Shown here in pieces: positions 54,277-62,447 of a stretch of DNA of 64,000 bases; positions within the stretch are counted from its first letter, which is position 1, and every line of letters begins with the position of its first letter. The position numbers and the translations under genes were made by a program. The notes beneath the pieces are model-generated. The model worked only from the letters and a program-made list of their open reading frames with translations, made no database searches and was not told the DNA's origin. Origin of the DNA: Sphaerotilus mobilis (GTDB taxonomy: Bacteria > Pseudomonadota > Gammaproteobacteria > Burkholderiales > Burkholderiaceae_C); NCBI RefSeq assembly GCF_004216565.1, contig NZ_SGWV01000007.1:682001-746000 (forward strand), given 5' to 3'.

Positions 54277-54741
54277 TCAAGCAGCCACCGCCGCCTCGAT
54301 GGCGGCGATGTCGATCTTCTTCTGCAGCATCATCGCCGCGATCGCCTTGGCAGCCACGGCCCTGTCGGCCCTCAAGGTCAATTCGGTCAAGCGACGGGGA
54401 AACACCTGCCACGACACCCCATAGCGGTCCTTCAGCCAACCGCAGTGGCCCTCTTCCCCGCCGTTGGAGGTGAGCGCCACCCAAAGCCTGTCGGTTTCCG
54501 CCTGATCATCGGTCTCGACCGAAATCGACACCGCCTCACTGAGCGTGAACATCGGCCCCGCATCCAGGATCTGATAGGGCACGCCGCCCAGCGTGAAATC
54601 GATGACCCACGAAGTACCGTCCCCAGAAATATCAAAGGCCGCTTCGACCCGGCTCCCCGGAATCAACCCGCAATAAAACTCGGCGGCCTCCCGGCCTCGA
54701 CCGTCACGGAACCAGAGGCAGGTGCGCAGGGAAATAGTCAC
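54277..54741 (-). CDS. VOC-family (PhnB-like) protein
   Basis: 154 aa. PhnB-type vicinal oxygen chelate fold: 'LRTCLWFRDGRGREAAEFYC', 'VDFTLGGVPYQILDAGP'-like centre ('VIDFTLGGVPYQILDAGP'), and 'CGWLKDRYGVSWQVFPR', typical of the '3-demethylubiquinone-9 methyltransferase'-mislabelled group. The Ala-rich C-terminal helix 'KAIAAMMLQKKIDIAAIEAA' is also characteristic. Enzymatic activity unknown. Confidence 0.88.
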   Translation of the reverse strand: MTISLRTCLWFRDGRGREAAEFYCGLIPGSRVEAAFDISGDGTSWVIDFTLGGVPYQILDAGPMFTLSEAVSISVETDDQAETDRLWVALTSNGGEEGHCGWLKDRYGVSWQVFPRRLTELTLRADRAVAAKAIAAMMLQKKIDIAAIEAAVAA

Positions 54742-54831
54742 TGGATTGCTCTTTGTGGTAATCGGGTGGTGTAAAAGTCTGGTGACTGAAGGACATGAAG
54801 GCTCCGGTCTGGATCAGCGTTGCAAGAATCA

Positions 54832-55296
54832 TCAACCCGCCACAGCCTTGGGCGACAACGTCATGGGAACAAATGCAATGCCATTCGTTTCCACCTTCGG
54901 TCCAGCAACCACAAAACCAAGCCGCTCATAGACCAGCACCGCAAACGGCGTCGAATTCACGGTGAATACCTCGACACCTCGCGCCGCCCTGGACTTCAAC
55001 GCCAACCAGAGTTTCCGAGCCAAGCCGTGCTTCTGAAATTCAGGCGCCACAAAGAGGTGGAACAAATGCCGCCCATCCCGAAGCGCCGCCACGCCCGCCA
55101 GCGTAGCACCGCGAGTCGCCACAACGTAATAGAAGTCAGGACTGCGGATGTAGCCGCCGATAGCCTCGGCCCCGATGCTCACCATGAAGCGCTCCGCACC
55201 TTTGCCACTCGGATCCAAGGTAAAGAAGTGCGCGACGCTGGAGATCAGTTGGCTGATTTCTGGGGCGTCTTGGGGGGCGGCTGGGCGGATGTGCAT
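54832..55296 (-). CDS. GNAT-family N-acetyltransferase
   Basis: 154 aa from the ATG at 55296 (MHIRPAAPQDAPEISQLI). Acetyl-CoA-binding motif A is 'LFHLFVAPEFQKHGLARKLW' and motif B 'VNSTPFAVLVYERLGFVVAG'. Substrate unknown; similar proteins acetylate small molecules or protein N-termini. It is the last core-like gene before the second accessory patch. Confidence 0.88.
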   Translation of the reverse strand: MHIRPAAPQDAPEISQLISSVAHFFTLDPSGKGAERFMVSIGAEAIGGYIRSPDFYYVVATRGATLAGVAALRDGRHLFHLFVAPEFQKHGLARKLWLALKSRAARGVEVFTVNSTPFAVLVYERLGFVVAGPKVETNGIAFVPMTLSPKAVAG

Positions 55297-55364
55297 GGCG
55301 ATCGTCAAGCGACGTGTGTTGCGGGCTTCGCCCTGAAGCCAAACTCATACAAATTGCAACCACC

Positions 55365-55640
55365 AGAGGCTGTCCACTTAAATTCCGGGGTACGCACAAA
55401 ACTGGGCTGCAATTCCTTGGCGGGCAAACCAAAACCTACAGCGACCTGAGCGACATGCAGCGACAAGAAACCGAGGCTATACGCGCCGGCGTTTGAAACT
55501 GGGCAACAGCAGTAAACAGCGTGTAGCGCTCAGTTTTCATGATTGACGCCTGCTGAGCGGTTCGCATCTGGGTCAGCGCCATGTCGCGGCGCACAAGGCT
55601 GTTTGTAGATGGGCAGTCTGCTCCTGATCGTGATGTTGAC
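55365..55640. repeat. Divergent copy of an integron cassette and its flank
   Basis: This stretch aligns, with many substitutions, to 32905-33105: 'CTTAAATTCCGGGGTACGC' matches the right half of attC 7, 'CAAGAAACCGAGGCTATACGCGCCGGCGT' and 'GTTTTCATGATTGACGC' match the cassette body. Its minus frame 55436-55540 (MKTERYTLFTAVAQ...) parallels the cassette frame near attI. 55560-55640 is related to 27764-27870. The attC here has decayed. No other gene is seen between 55309 and 55726. Confidence 0.7.
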
Positions 55641-55726
55641 TCAATGCGCACATCTTGAAGAGGTCGTCAGGAGATCAAATGCATGCCACGGAAGTGGCGG
55701 AGCGCGGGCGAGTGCTTGTAAAGCGG

Positions 55727-56593
55727 TTAGGCCGCATTTGGGGGGCGCCGCAAGAGTTCGGTAGAGATGTGCGGCAGGTGCTTCTGAACGTGGGTAAGTG
55801 CGCCATGAAGGAAGCCGTCGTTCGTGATGAAGGTCGAGACATATGGGAACGCCGCAGTCGCCAAAAGAAGATCCATGGAATCAGAGACGCGGGCATTTCT
55901 GTCTGGGTTCGATGTACGGTAGTTGGCCAAGTAGTGCTCTGTCGCATAGGCTGGGCATTCACGCATCAGCCACTTATGGTTTTTGACACAGAACTTTGCG
56001 GCAGTGTCTAGGTTCGCACCATCCAAAGGTGCAACCAAGTCACTTCCGCGAGAGAGTAGCGAGCTGACCTTGGTTCGGCGAACCTTGGCAGTGACCTCCT
56101 CGGTCAGTCTACCGTCCGCAACCGCGCGAGAAAGGTAGTTGAGCGCTTCTGCGTGCCGTTTGGCCAGCTCAGCAAGTCCGTCCTTGGCCTTTGGGTCAAA
56201 TGCGAATTCGACGAACTCCTCCGCAGTAAGCCCGTACTTCTCGTTGAGTTGTGAGACTTCGCGAAAGGTCCTAACAAAGACTGGCTCTACTTTCCGAATC
56301 TGTTTACTCGGCGCCGACGCGTAGAACAGGCAGAGTTCCTCAGCTTCAAGATCTGCGAATGAGCGAAGCCACAGCGGCTCGAGGGCGACAGCTCGCTTTG
56401 TCAGTTCAAGAGCGTCTTGAAGCACACCTGTCTTGGCGAACTCGTGCAGGATCTGTTCGGAGAGGACAAGCCGGAACCCAGCATTCAGGCGGGACTCCAG
56501 GAAGCGAAGCCATGTATCGTCCCCCTTCTCCAGGGCGTAAATGAGCGCCTGGGTGTCCATAAACAGAGTAGGTGGATCTGGAGCGTGGTTCAT
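55727..56593 (-). CDS. PIN-domain-like protein (integron cassette gene)
   Basis: 288 aa from the ATG at 56593 (MNHAPDPPTLFMDTQALIYAL), 4 nt from an attC box; ATG 56602 lies within the attC. PIN-type nuclease pattern: first Asp in 'LFMDTQALIYAL', Glu in 'LSEQILHEFAK', and a C-terminal 'DSMDLLLATAAFPYVSTFIT' then 'NDG'. The middle is a long helical insertion, making it about twice the length of VapC toxins. No antitoxin gene precedes it. The stop codon TAA lies inside a GCCTAAC box (55732-55726). Probably an RNA-cleaving effector; role unknown. Confidence 0.72.
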   Translation of the reverse strand: MNHAPDPPTLFMDTQALIYALEKGDDTWLRFLESRLNAGFRLVLSEQILHEFAKTGVLQDALELTKRAVALEPLWLRSFADLEAEELCLFYASAPSKQIRKVEPVFVRTFREVSQLNEKYGLTAEEFVEFAFDPKAKDGLAELAKRHAEALNYLSRAVADGRLTEEVTAKVRRTKVSSLLSRGSDLVAPLDGANLDTAAKFCVKNHKWLMRECPAYATEHYLANYRTSNPDRNARVSDSMDLLLATAAFPYVSTFITNDGFLHGALTHVQKHLPHISTELLRRPPNAA

Positions 56594-56596
56594 GCG

Positions 56597-56665
56597 GTCC
56601 AACGTGGAGGTCGCTGGCGCTGCGCGGCTTTATCGCGCAGCGTCCGGTGGACCGCAGGGTTGTGC
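56597..56665 (-). repeat. attC site 8 (isolated from the main integron)
   Basis: 69-nt quasi-palindrome: GTCCAAC (56597-56603) ... CGCTGCGCG / CGCGCAGCG with a GCTTTAT loop ... GTTGTGC (56659-56665). On the minus strand it begins 1 nt after the stop codon of the DUF4263-like fragment and ends 3 nt before the PIN gene start. Together with the PIN gene it forms a small cassette cluster 22 kb from the integrase fragment. Confidence 0.82.
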
Positions 56666-56666
56666 T

Positions 56667-56905
56667 TCATTCGCTCTCCTTCTGCTCGGGAATCTTCTTG
56701 AAGGATACCAAGCGGCCTTTTAGAGACTGAAGGAGATAGTCGAACGAATGTATTTCGATGTTGAGATCTTGGACCAACTGTCTCCGTCGAGAATTTGTCT
56801 CGGGATCGATGGCCGAGCGCCTACCGATAAGGATCAGGCCGCTTACGTTTGCATCGATGTCCGTGAGCCCACCTGATTCGTCACCAGCCTCAGCCAGGCT
56901 TATCA
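56667..56905 (-). pseudogene. C-terminal remnant of a Shedu/DUF4263-like gene
   Basis: Open minus-strand frame ending at 56667. It reads 'DIDANVSGLILIGRRSAIDP' then 'RRRQLVQDLNIEIHSFDYLL' and 'GRLVSFKKIPEQKESE'. This resembles the end of DUF4263 (SduA C-terminal) nucleases, with 'xGxILIGRRS' and 'IEIxTYDxLL' motifs. The upstream part is lost where the transposase element is inserted near 56.9 kb; the exact junction cannot be seen. It is followed by attC 8, so it was a cassette gene. Not functional. Confidence 0.6.
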
Positions 56906-56957
56906 CCTGAGCCACCCGGCCCCTATCGTGAACGTTACCCAAGCAGGAGACGCGACG

Positions 56958-57911
56958 ATGGCCATGAACCAGATCCAGTTCCAGAAGAGCGTGTCGCTGA
57001 CCGACTTCCTGTTGCGCTATGGAAGCAAAGACCAGTGTGCGCAAGCGCTCGTCTCGAACCGTTGGCCCGACGGCTTTCGCTGCCCGAGTTGTGGCGCGGC
57101 CGAGCATTACGTGGTCAGTCACGGCGCCCGCAAGTTGTTCCAGTGCCGAGGCTGTCGGCACCAACCCTCTTTGACCGCCGGCCCCCTGATGGACAGCACC
57201 AAGCTGCCGCTGCGGACGTGGTTTCTGGCGATCTTTCTGCTCAGTCAAGCCAAGACGGGCCTCTCTGCCTTGGCCCTGATGCGCCAACTCGGCACGAGTT
57301 ACCACACCGCCTGGCTGATTCATCACATGGTGATGCTGGCCATGGCCAAGGTCGACGCCGAAGAGCCTCTGTACGGGCAGATTCAAATGGATGACGCCAA
57401 TCTCGGCGGCGAGCGCCCCGGCGTGGGCGGTCGCGGTTCGCCCAACAAGGTGCCCGTCGTGGCAGCGGTATCGACGAACTCGAAGGGACATCCGATGCGC
57501 GTGAAGGTCACGCCGGTGTCGACCTTCTCCAGCGCCGCGATCACCGTTTGGGCGCGAATCAACCTGACGCCAGGCAGCGATATGCGCAGCGACGGGCTGC
57601 CGTGTTTTGCGGGCGTGGTCGACGCAGGCTGCGCGCATTCCTACGTCGTGGTGGGCCGGCGCAAGCCACGCGAGTTGCCGCAGTTCACCTGGGTCAATAC
57701 CGTGCTGGGCAATCTCAAGACGCTCATCAACGGCGCCTACAAGGCCTTCAAGTTCCGCAAGCACGCCCACGCCTACCTGGGCGCCTTCGCCTACTGATTC
57801 AACCGACGCTTCGATCTGTGACAGCTTCTGGACGGCCTCATCGGCCACGCCGCGACCTCGTCGCCAGCACGCTAACGGCAGATTCGATGGGAGGCTGAAG
57901 ATCACGACTAA
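56958..57911 (+). pseudogene. IS1595/ISXO2-type transposase with three late stop codons
   Basis: The frame starts at ATG 56958 behind AGGAGA. N-terminal zinc ribbon (CPSCGAAEHY ... CRGCRHQ), then the ISXO2-like DDE domain ('TGLSALALMRQLGTSYHTAW', 'YGQIQMDDANLGGERPG', 'PKEL/PQFTWVNTVLGNLKT' region, 'AYLGAFAY'). A TGA at 57795 interrupts 'AFAY-FNRRFDL', where family members have Arg; further stops follow at 57819 (TGA) and 57873 (TAA) before the natural TAA at 57909. Intact length would be 317 aa. Terminal inverted repeats were not resolved. It is inserted in the DUF4263-like gene. Confidence 0.85.
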
Positions 57912-58155
57912 TCAGGTCTCGCAAAGGAACTCACGGCGGCACGTGCGTTTGGTCGACAGACCGAGGCCGAGTCTTGCTCGTTTCATGCAGCGATTGTCTC
58001 AAAGACTGGCCGATGGGGCAGGCATGGCGCGGCGGCAGAGGTGTAGACGCCCCAGAGCGAAGTGAACGTCCTGAATCGTGAAAGCCATCCAAAAAGTAGA
58101 TTCGGTAGTTGCGCACTTGTGAGGAGATGGAATAGGATTGACGTCAATAGGTCGA

Positions 58156-58521
58156 ATGTATCGTGATATTGTTTCAATTGAAGTCTCCGCCCAACACTCG
58201 TCACTTGTGAGCTCTTTAGGAAAAGACGCAACTTTCGGAAACAAGCGTAGATGGCCATCTTGCTTCGTCATGAAGCCCGCTGTCGAACTGCTTCAGAACG
58301 GGGACAGTGTCTCCTGCGCGTTTGGAACAATCAAAGCTGACGACGAAGGCTTCTGGATTTCCGGCTCAAGCATTGACGTAGTAATTCAGCACAGCAGCTG
58401 GTCTCCGTTCGAACGCAGAAGGATATGGTTTCAGCAACGCAGCACAGAATATACGGAAAAGCAACGACTAAGGCTTGTTGACTCAGATAATTTCACCGGG
58501 TTTCTTTGGGGCAATAAATAA
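58156..58521 (+). CDS. Hypothetical protein, AT-richer than core
   Basis: 121 aa from the ATG at 58156 (MYRDIVSIEVSAQHSSL); a TTG at 58138 behind GAGGAG is an alternative. No family recognised. The second half is beta-rich ('SVSCAFGTIKADDEGFWISG', 'IDVVIQHSSWSPFERRRIWF'). A 90-codon minus-strand frame at 57999-58271 (MTKQDGHLRLFPKVASFPKE) overlaps its 5' part, and I cannot decide between them with certainty. 57912-58155 otherwise holds no supported feature. Confidence 0.4.
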   Translation: MYRDIVSIEVSAQHSSLVSSLGKDATFGNKRRWPSCFVMKPAVELLQNGDSVSCAFGTIKADDEGFWISGSSIDVVIQHSSWSPFERRRIWFQQRSTEYTEKQRLRLVDSDNFTGFLWGNK

Positions 58522-58583
58522 TTGCCTGCAGCACACTAGACACCCGTAATACTCACCAAGATCTGATATCCTCATTGACGAAA

Positions 58584-59510
58584 ATGTCTTACGATAAATC
58601 CCTTGCAAGATTCAACGTTTTTATTCCATTGCGCGGAAAATATGGAATTCGCGTGGAACCGAATTCATACGATATGGCAACCTTTACCGAGGAACTTCGT
58701 AACATTCTTGTTGGAAAAAATCAATCGGACAGTGAGCTGTGGTTGATTTTTAGATTGTTGATCACAAATCAAATCGAATGGCCGGCCTGGGAGGCCTACC
58801 ATAAACTGGTCTCAAGAAAATATATCGAGCTACTTGACGGGAAGCCATTGTTCAACTCAATCCCGCCTGAGACACAAGTGCGACGAAAGCAGCTTTTGAT
58901 CGACTATTCAAATATTGGAATGCAGGTCAGCAAGTCTTGTTATATACCCGAAGGCGTTGGAATGCCGCACTTCTTTGAGGAAGCCCCGGCATACACATAC
59001 TTACTTTGGGAGTTCAAGGAGAAATCCTGCGTAACAGATGACTTATTCGCTGAATACGTACTGCGATCCACCCTTGCACTTCGAGTTGTTGATTCATACG
59101 ACCTGCCATTTAATTCCGGCGAGAGAATTCAACTTATTGAATCAAAAATTATTAGCAAGGGCAACGAAATACCTTTCGATGCAAAATTGCTTCTCTTGAC
59201 GTTGAGGGAGATCAGGAGCCTGTGCACTCTCCTTGGAAAAGAATCAGGTAGAACTTTGATGAGCGCACGCCAGGAGCTACTTGACGATTACGAGAGTGGC
59301 GAATGCGCCGCCTTGGAGGGGGCCATTAACAAAGTTCGATCTTGGGATGGAATATATTCTATTAATCCCCCGCCAGGAATGACCTGGCTTGAGTTTCAAG
59401 GGGTCAGGCAGAAATTGCGAGGAATGGCAGCGGCCATCATTGATATATCGAGAAATGTAGGCCTTAAGGACTTCCCTGCGGAGAAGCGGATACTCATTGA
59501 AACCGCCTAA
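58584..59510 (+). CDS. Hypothetical protein, AT-rich, horizontally acquired
   Basis: 308 aa from the ATG at 58584 (MSYDKSLARFNVFIPLRGKY). No family recognised. Mostly helical, soluble, with Trp/Phe-rich patches ('WPAWEAYHKLV', 'AYTYLLWEFKEKS') and an acidic middle. Codon use (AAT, ATT, AAA, TTT common) is unlike the GC-rich neighbours, a sign of transfer. The stop TAA lies within GCCTAAC (59505-59511), an attC-type box, as in the PIN gene; no matching right-hand box was found downstream. 63 nt after the preceding hypothetical gene. Confidence 0.75.
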   Translation: MSYDKSLARFNVFIPLRGKYGIRVEPNSYDMATFTEELRNILVGKNQSDSELWLIFRLLITNQIEWPAWEAYHKLVSRKYIELLDGKPLFNSIPPETQVRRKQLLIDYSNIGMQVSKSCYIPEGVGMPHFFEEAPAYTYLLWEFKEKSCVTDDLFAEYVLRSTLALRVVDSYDLPFNSGERIQLIESKIISKGNEIPFDAKLLLLTLREIRSLCTLLGKESGRTLMSARQELLDDYESGECAALEGAINKVRSWDGIYSINPPPGMTWLEFQGVRQKLRGMAAAIIDISRNVGLKDFPAEKRILIETA

Positions 59511-59602
59511 CGACTGGATTAATCAGATTAGAGAATGAACCAACTTTCGTCATCATAAATATTATTCATGTCCGGACGCGATTCGCCTCGGCGACGACCG
59601 CT

Positions 59603-61708
59603 TCACGCCTTCAAAAACTCCATCCTCCCCCCCAACCACCTCCTGATCTGCGCCTGCGCAATCGCCGGTTGCTCATCCAGCAACCAAGGCGCCACCTCTC
59701 GGGCTTGGGCCAGCAGGTCGCCGTCCTGGGCGAGGTCGGCGAAGCGCAGGAGGGCGTCGCCGCTTTGGCGGGCGCCCATGAACTCGCCGGGGCCGCGGAT
59801 TTCGAGGTCGCGGCGGGCGATTTCGAAGCCGTCGGTGGTGTCGGCCATGGCGCGCAGGCGTTCGCGGCCGGTTTGGGAGAGGGGGCCGGTGTAGAGCAGC
59901 ACGCAGACGCTGGCGAGTGCGCCTCGGCCGACGCGGCCGCGGAGTTGGTGGAGTTGGGCGAGGCCGAAGCGTTCGGCGTGTTCGATCACCATGACGCTGG
60001 CGTTGGGCACGTCCACGCCGACCTCGATGACGGTGGTGGCGACCAGCACCTGCAGGCGGTTGGCGGTGAAGTCGGCCATGACGGTGGCCTTGTCGGGCGA
60101 CTTCATGCGGCCGTGCAGCAGGCCCACGCCGATGCCGGGCAGGGCGGCGCAGAGCTGTTCGTGGGTTTCGGTGGCGTTGCGCAGGTCGAGGGCCTCGCTT
60201 TCCTCGATCAGCGGGACGACCCAATAGACCTGGCTGCCCTTGGCGACCTCGTCGCGCACACGGTCGATGACCTGCTCGCGCCGGTCGGCCGCGAAGACGC
60301 GGGTGACGATGGGCGTGCGGCCGGGCGGCAGTTCGTCGAGCGTCGACACGTCGAGGTCGGCGAAGTAGGTCATGGCCAGGGTGCGGGGGATGGGCGTGGC
60401 GCTCATCATCAGCAGGTGCGGCTCCAGAGGCTGGCTGCTGCCGCGGGTGGCTTCCTGGGCCAGCTTGCGGCGCAGTTCCAGACGCTGGGCGACGCCGAAG
60501 CGGTGCTGTTCGTCGATGACGGCCAGGCCGAGGCGGGCGAAGACCACGTCGTCCTGGATCACCGCATGGGTGCCGACGACGAGCTTGGCCGCGCCGCTGG
60601 CGACCTGGTCGACCATGGCGGCGCGGGCCTTGCCCTTGCGGCTGCCGGTCAGCCAGGCGGTCTCGATGCCCAGCGGCTGCAGCCACTGGACCAGCTTGCG
60701 GAAGTGCTGCTCGGCCAGGATCTCGGTGGGCGCCATCAGCGCGCATTGCCAGCCGGCATCCATCGCCACGGCGGCGGCCAGCGCGGCGACCACGGTCTTG
60801 CCGGAGCCGACGTCGCCCTGCAGCAGCCGGTGCATGGGCTGCGGGCGGGCGAGGTCGGTGGCGATTTCCTCGGCGACGCGGCGTTGCGCGCCGGTGAGCT
60901 GAAAGGGCAGCACGGCCAGCAGCTGGTCGACCAGACCGCCCTTGGCCGATGTCAGGGCCGGCGCGCGCAGCCGCGCCCGTTCGCGCTGCGACTGGAGCTG
61001 CGAGAGCTGCTGGGCCAGCAGTTCCTCGAACTTGATGCGCAGCCAGGCCGGGTGTTCACGTTCCTCCAGCGCCCGCAGGCCGATGCCGGGCGTGGGGTGG
61101 TGGAGCAGTTGCAAGGCCTCGCGCAGCGTCGGCACACCACGCGGCAGGACGTCGGGCGGCAGGATCTCGTCGAGCCGGGCGCGGGACAGGCCGGCCGCCA
61201 CGGCCTTGCGCAAATAGGCCTGCGGCAGTTGCGCCGAGGTCGGGTAGACGGGGGTCAGCGCCTGCGCCATCGGCTCGCCGGGCGTCACGGCGCGAAAGCT
61301 CGGGTGCACGATCTCGCGGCCGAAGAAGCCGTGCCGCAGCTCGCCGCGCACCCGCACCCTGGCGCCCACGGCCAGCGTCTTCTGGTGCGAGGGGTAGAAG
61401 TTGACGAAGCGCAGGATCAGGCCCTGCAGGCCGGCCTCGCCATCCGCATCGATCAGCTTGAGCTTGACGATCAGCTGGCGACGCGGTCGCAGCTCGATGC
61501 GTGACTCGCTGACCAGGCCTTCGAGGTGGACCGTGTCGCCCTCGTGCGCCGACAGCAGCGGCGTCAGGCGGGTCTCGTCCTCGTAGCGCAAGGGCAGGTG
61601 CAGCGCGAGGTCGATGTCGCGCGTCAGGCCGAGCTTGTGCAGCGCACGCTGCGGGGCGCTGAGAGGCTTGGCGGCGGCCGGTGCGGGGGCGGAGGACTCA
61701 GGCGGCAC
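59603..61708 (-). CDS. recG: ATP-dependent DNA helicase RecG
   Basis: Branched-DNA helicase that remodels stalled forks. 701 aa from the GTG at 61708 (V/M-PPESSAPAPAAAKP); the frame is open further up but overlaps the doc gene more deeply. N-terminal wedge domain (OB fold, ~60-170), helicase motifs I 'LLQGDVGSGKTVVAALAA', II 'LAVIDEQHRFGV' (DEQH), III 'MMSATPIPRTL', V 'LVATTVIEVGVDVPNA', VI 'QLHQLRGRVGRG'. Overlaps the doc stop by 11 nt, so it may be cotranscribed with the toxin-antitoxin genes. Confidence 0.97.
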   Translation of the reverse strand: MPPESSAPAPAAAKPLSAPQRALHKLGLTRDIDLALHLPLRYEDETRLTPLLSAHEGDTVHLEGLVSESRIELRPRRQLIVKLKLIDADGEAGLQGLILRFVNFYPSHQKTLAVGARVRVRGELRHGFFGREIVHPSFRAVTPGEPMAQALTPVYPTSAQLPQAYLRKAVAAGLSRARLDEILPPDVLPRGVPTLREALQLLHHPTPGIGLRALEEREHPAWLRIKFEELLAQQLSQLQSQRERARLRAPALTSAKGGLVDQLLAVLPFQLTGAQRRVAEEIATDLARPQPMHRLLQGDVGSGKTVVAALAAAVAMDAGWQCALMAPTEILAEQHFRKLVQWLQPLGIETAWLTGSRKGKARAAMVDQVASGAAKLVVGTHAVIQDDVVFARLGLAVIDEQHRFGVAQRLELRRKLAQEATRGSSQPLEPHLLMMSATPIPRTLAMTYFADLDVSTLDELPPGRTPIVTRVFAADRREQVIDRVRDEVAKGSQVYWVVPLIEESEALDLRNATETHEQLCAALPGIGVGLLHGRMKSPDKATVMADFTANRLQVLVATTVIEVGVDVPNASVMVIEHAERFGLAQLHQLRGRVGRGALASVCVLLYTGPLSQTGRERLRAMADTTDGFEIARRDLEIRGPGEFMGARQSGDALLRFADLAQDGDLLAQAREVAPWLLDEQPAIAQAQIRRWLGGRMEFLKA

Positions 61709-62102
61709 GGTGCTCGCAGTTGTCGCGTAGCCAAGCCGCGAACTCCGCCTCGGCCAGGTCACCAGCGGCCAGCTTGAGCATGGTGATGACGCAAGCCGCA
61801 TCGTCGGCGATCAGCTGTTCGCCATTGAGGAACAGGAACAGTTCGACCGCGACGAAGGCCGTGCGCTTATTGCCGTCGATGAAAGGGTGGTTGCGCGCGA
61901 TGCCATAGCCGTAGGCTGCGGCAAAGTCGGCCACGTCGGGTTCACCATAGACGGCCAGATGCTGCGGGCGGGCCAGCGCGGACTCGAACAGTCCGGGATC
62001 GCGCTCGCCCGCAGCGCCGCCGTGTTCAGCCAGCTGCTCGTCGTGAACGGCGCGCAGCACGTGCGGGTCCAGCCAGACCCAGCCTTGGTTGGCGGCGGTC
62101 AT
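61698..62102 (-). CDS. doc: Doc-family (Fic fold) toxin
   Basis: 134 aa. Doc phosphorylates EF-Tu in the P1 phage archetype. Catalytic loop 'HPFIDGNKRTAFVAVELFLF' matches H-P-F-x2-G-N-K-R-T; the opening 'WLDPHVLRAVHDEQLAEHGG' is also typical. Only 3 nt after the antitoxin gene. The archetype's antitoxin is Phd; here the partner is AbrB-like. Confidence 0.93.
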   Translation of the reverse strand: MTAANQGWVWLDPHVLRAVHDEQLAEHGGAAGERDPGLFESALARPQHLAVYGEPDVADFAAAYGYGIARNHPFIDGNKRTAFVAVELFLFLNGEQLIADDAACVITMLKLAAGDLAEAEFAAWLRDNCEHRAA

Positions 62103-62105
62103 GGC

Positions 62106-62330
62106 TTACTTGGCCAGCTCGTGAAGCACAGCCCTGCGGGTCTTCATGACCTCGCGGGCGGCCTTCATCTGGGCTTCGAAGACGGGATCGTGCGGCGTCA
62201 GGCGGACGCCATCGGGTGCTTCGGTGACATAGACCGTGTCGCCCTTCTCCAGCTTGAGCCGCGCCAGCATCTCCTTGGGCAGGATGACGCCGACCGAGTT
62301 GCCGATCTGGGTGAGCTTGAGTGCATGCAT
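62106..62330 (-). CDS. AbrB/MazE-type antitoxin
   Basis: 74 aa. Swapped-hairpin DNA-binding domain 'LTQIGNSVGVILPKEMLARL' then 'KLEKGDTVYVTEAPDGVRL', followed by a toxin-binding helix 'FEAQMKAAREVMKTRRAVLH'. First gene of the pair with doc. A perfect inverted repeat in the intergenic region towards queA is a likely operator. Confidence 0.9.
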   Translation of the reverse strand: MHALKLTQIGNSVGVILPKEMLARLKLEKGDTVYVTEAPDGVRLTPHDPVFEAQMKAAREVMKTRRAVLHELAK

Positions 62331-62394
62331 GGCGGGACTCCTGACAAGGTGGTGGGGGCCAACGTCACGACCGTTTCCGGGTGTCTGGTTCGGT

Positions 62395-62410
62395 TATAAC
62401 GTTTGTTATA
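62395..62410. promoter_or_regulatory. Candidate operator of the antitoxin-toxin operon
   Basis: Perfect inverted repeat TATAAC-GTTT-GTTATA, AT-rich in an otherwise GC-rich gap, 65 nt upstream of the antitoxin ATG. AbrB-type antitoxins bind such palindromes to repress their own operon. It may overlap a -10 region for either direction; the link is inferred. Confidence 0.5.
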
Positions 62411-62447
62411 TTCTGCCGCCCGATCTCTTCTTCCGCAAGCGAACGCC

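Noticed and set aside
59669-61504. Long plus-strand open frame opposite recG
   Set aside because: Antisense artefact; recG carries all helicase motifs in the other strand.
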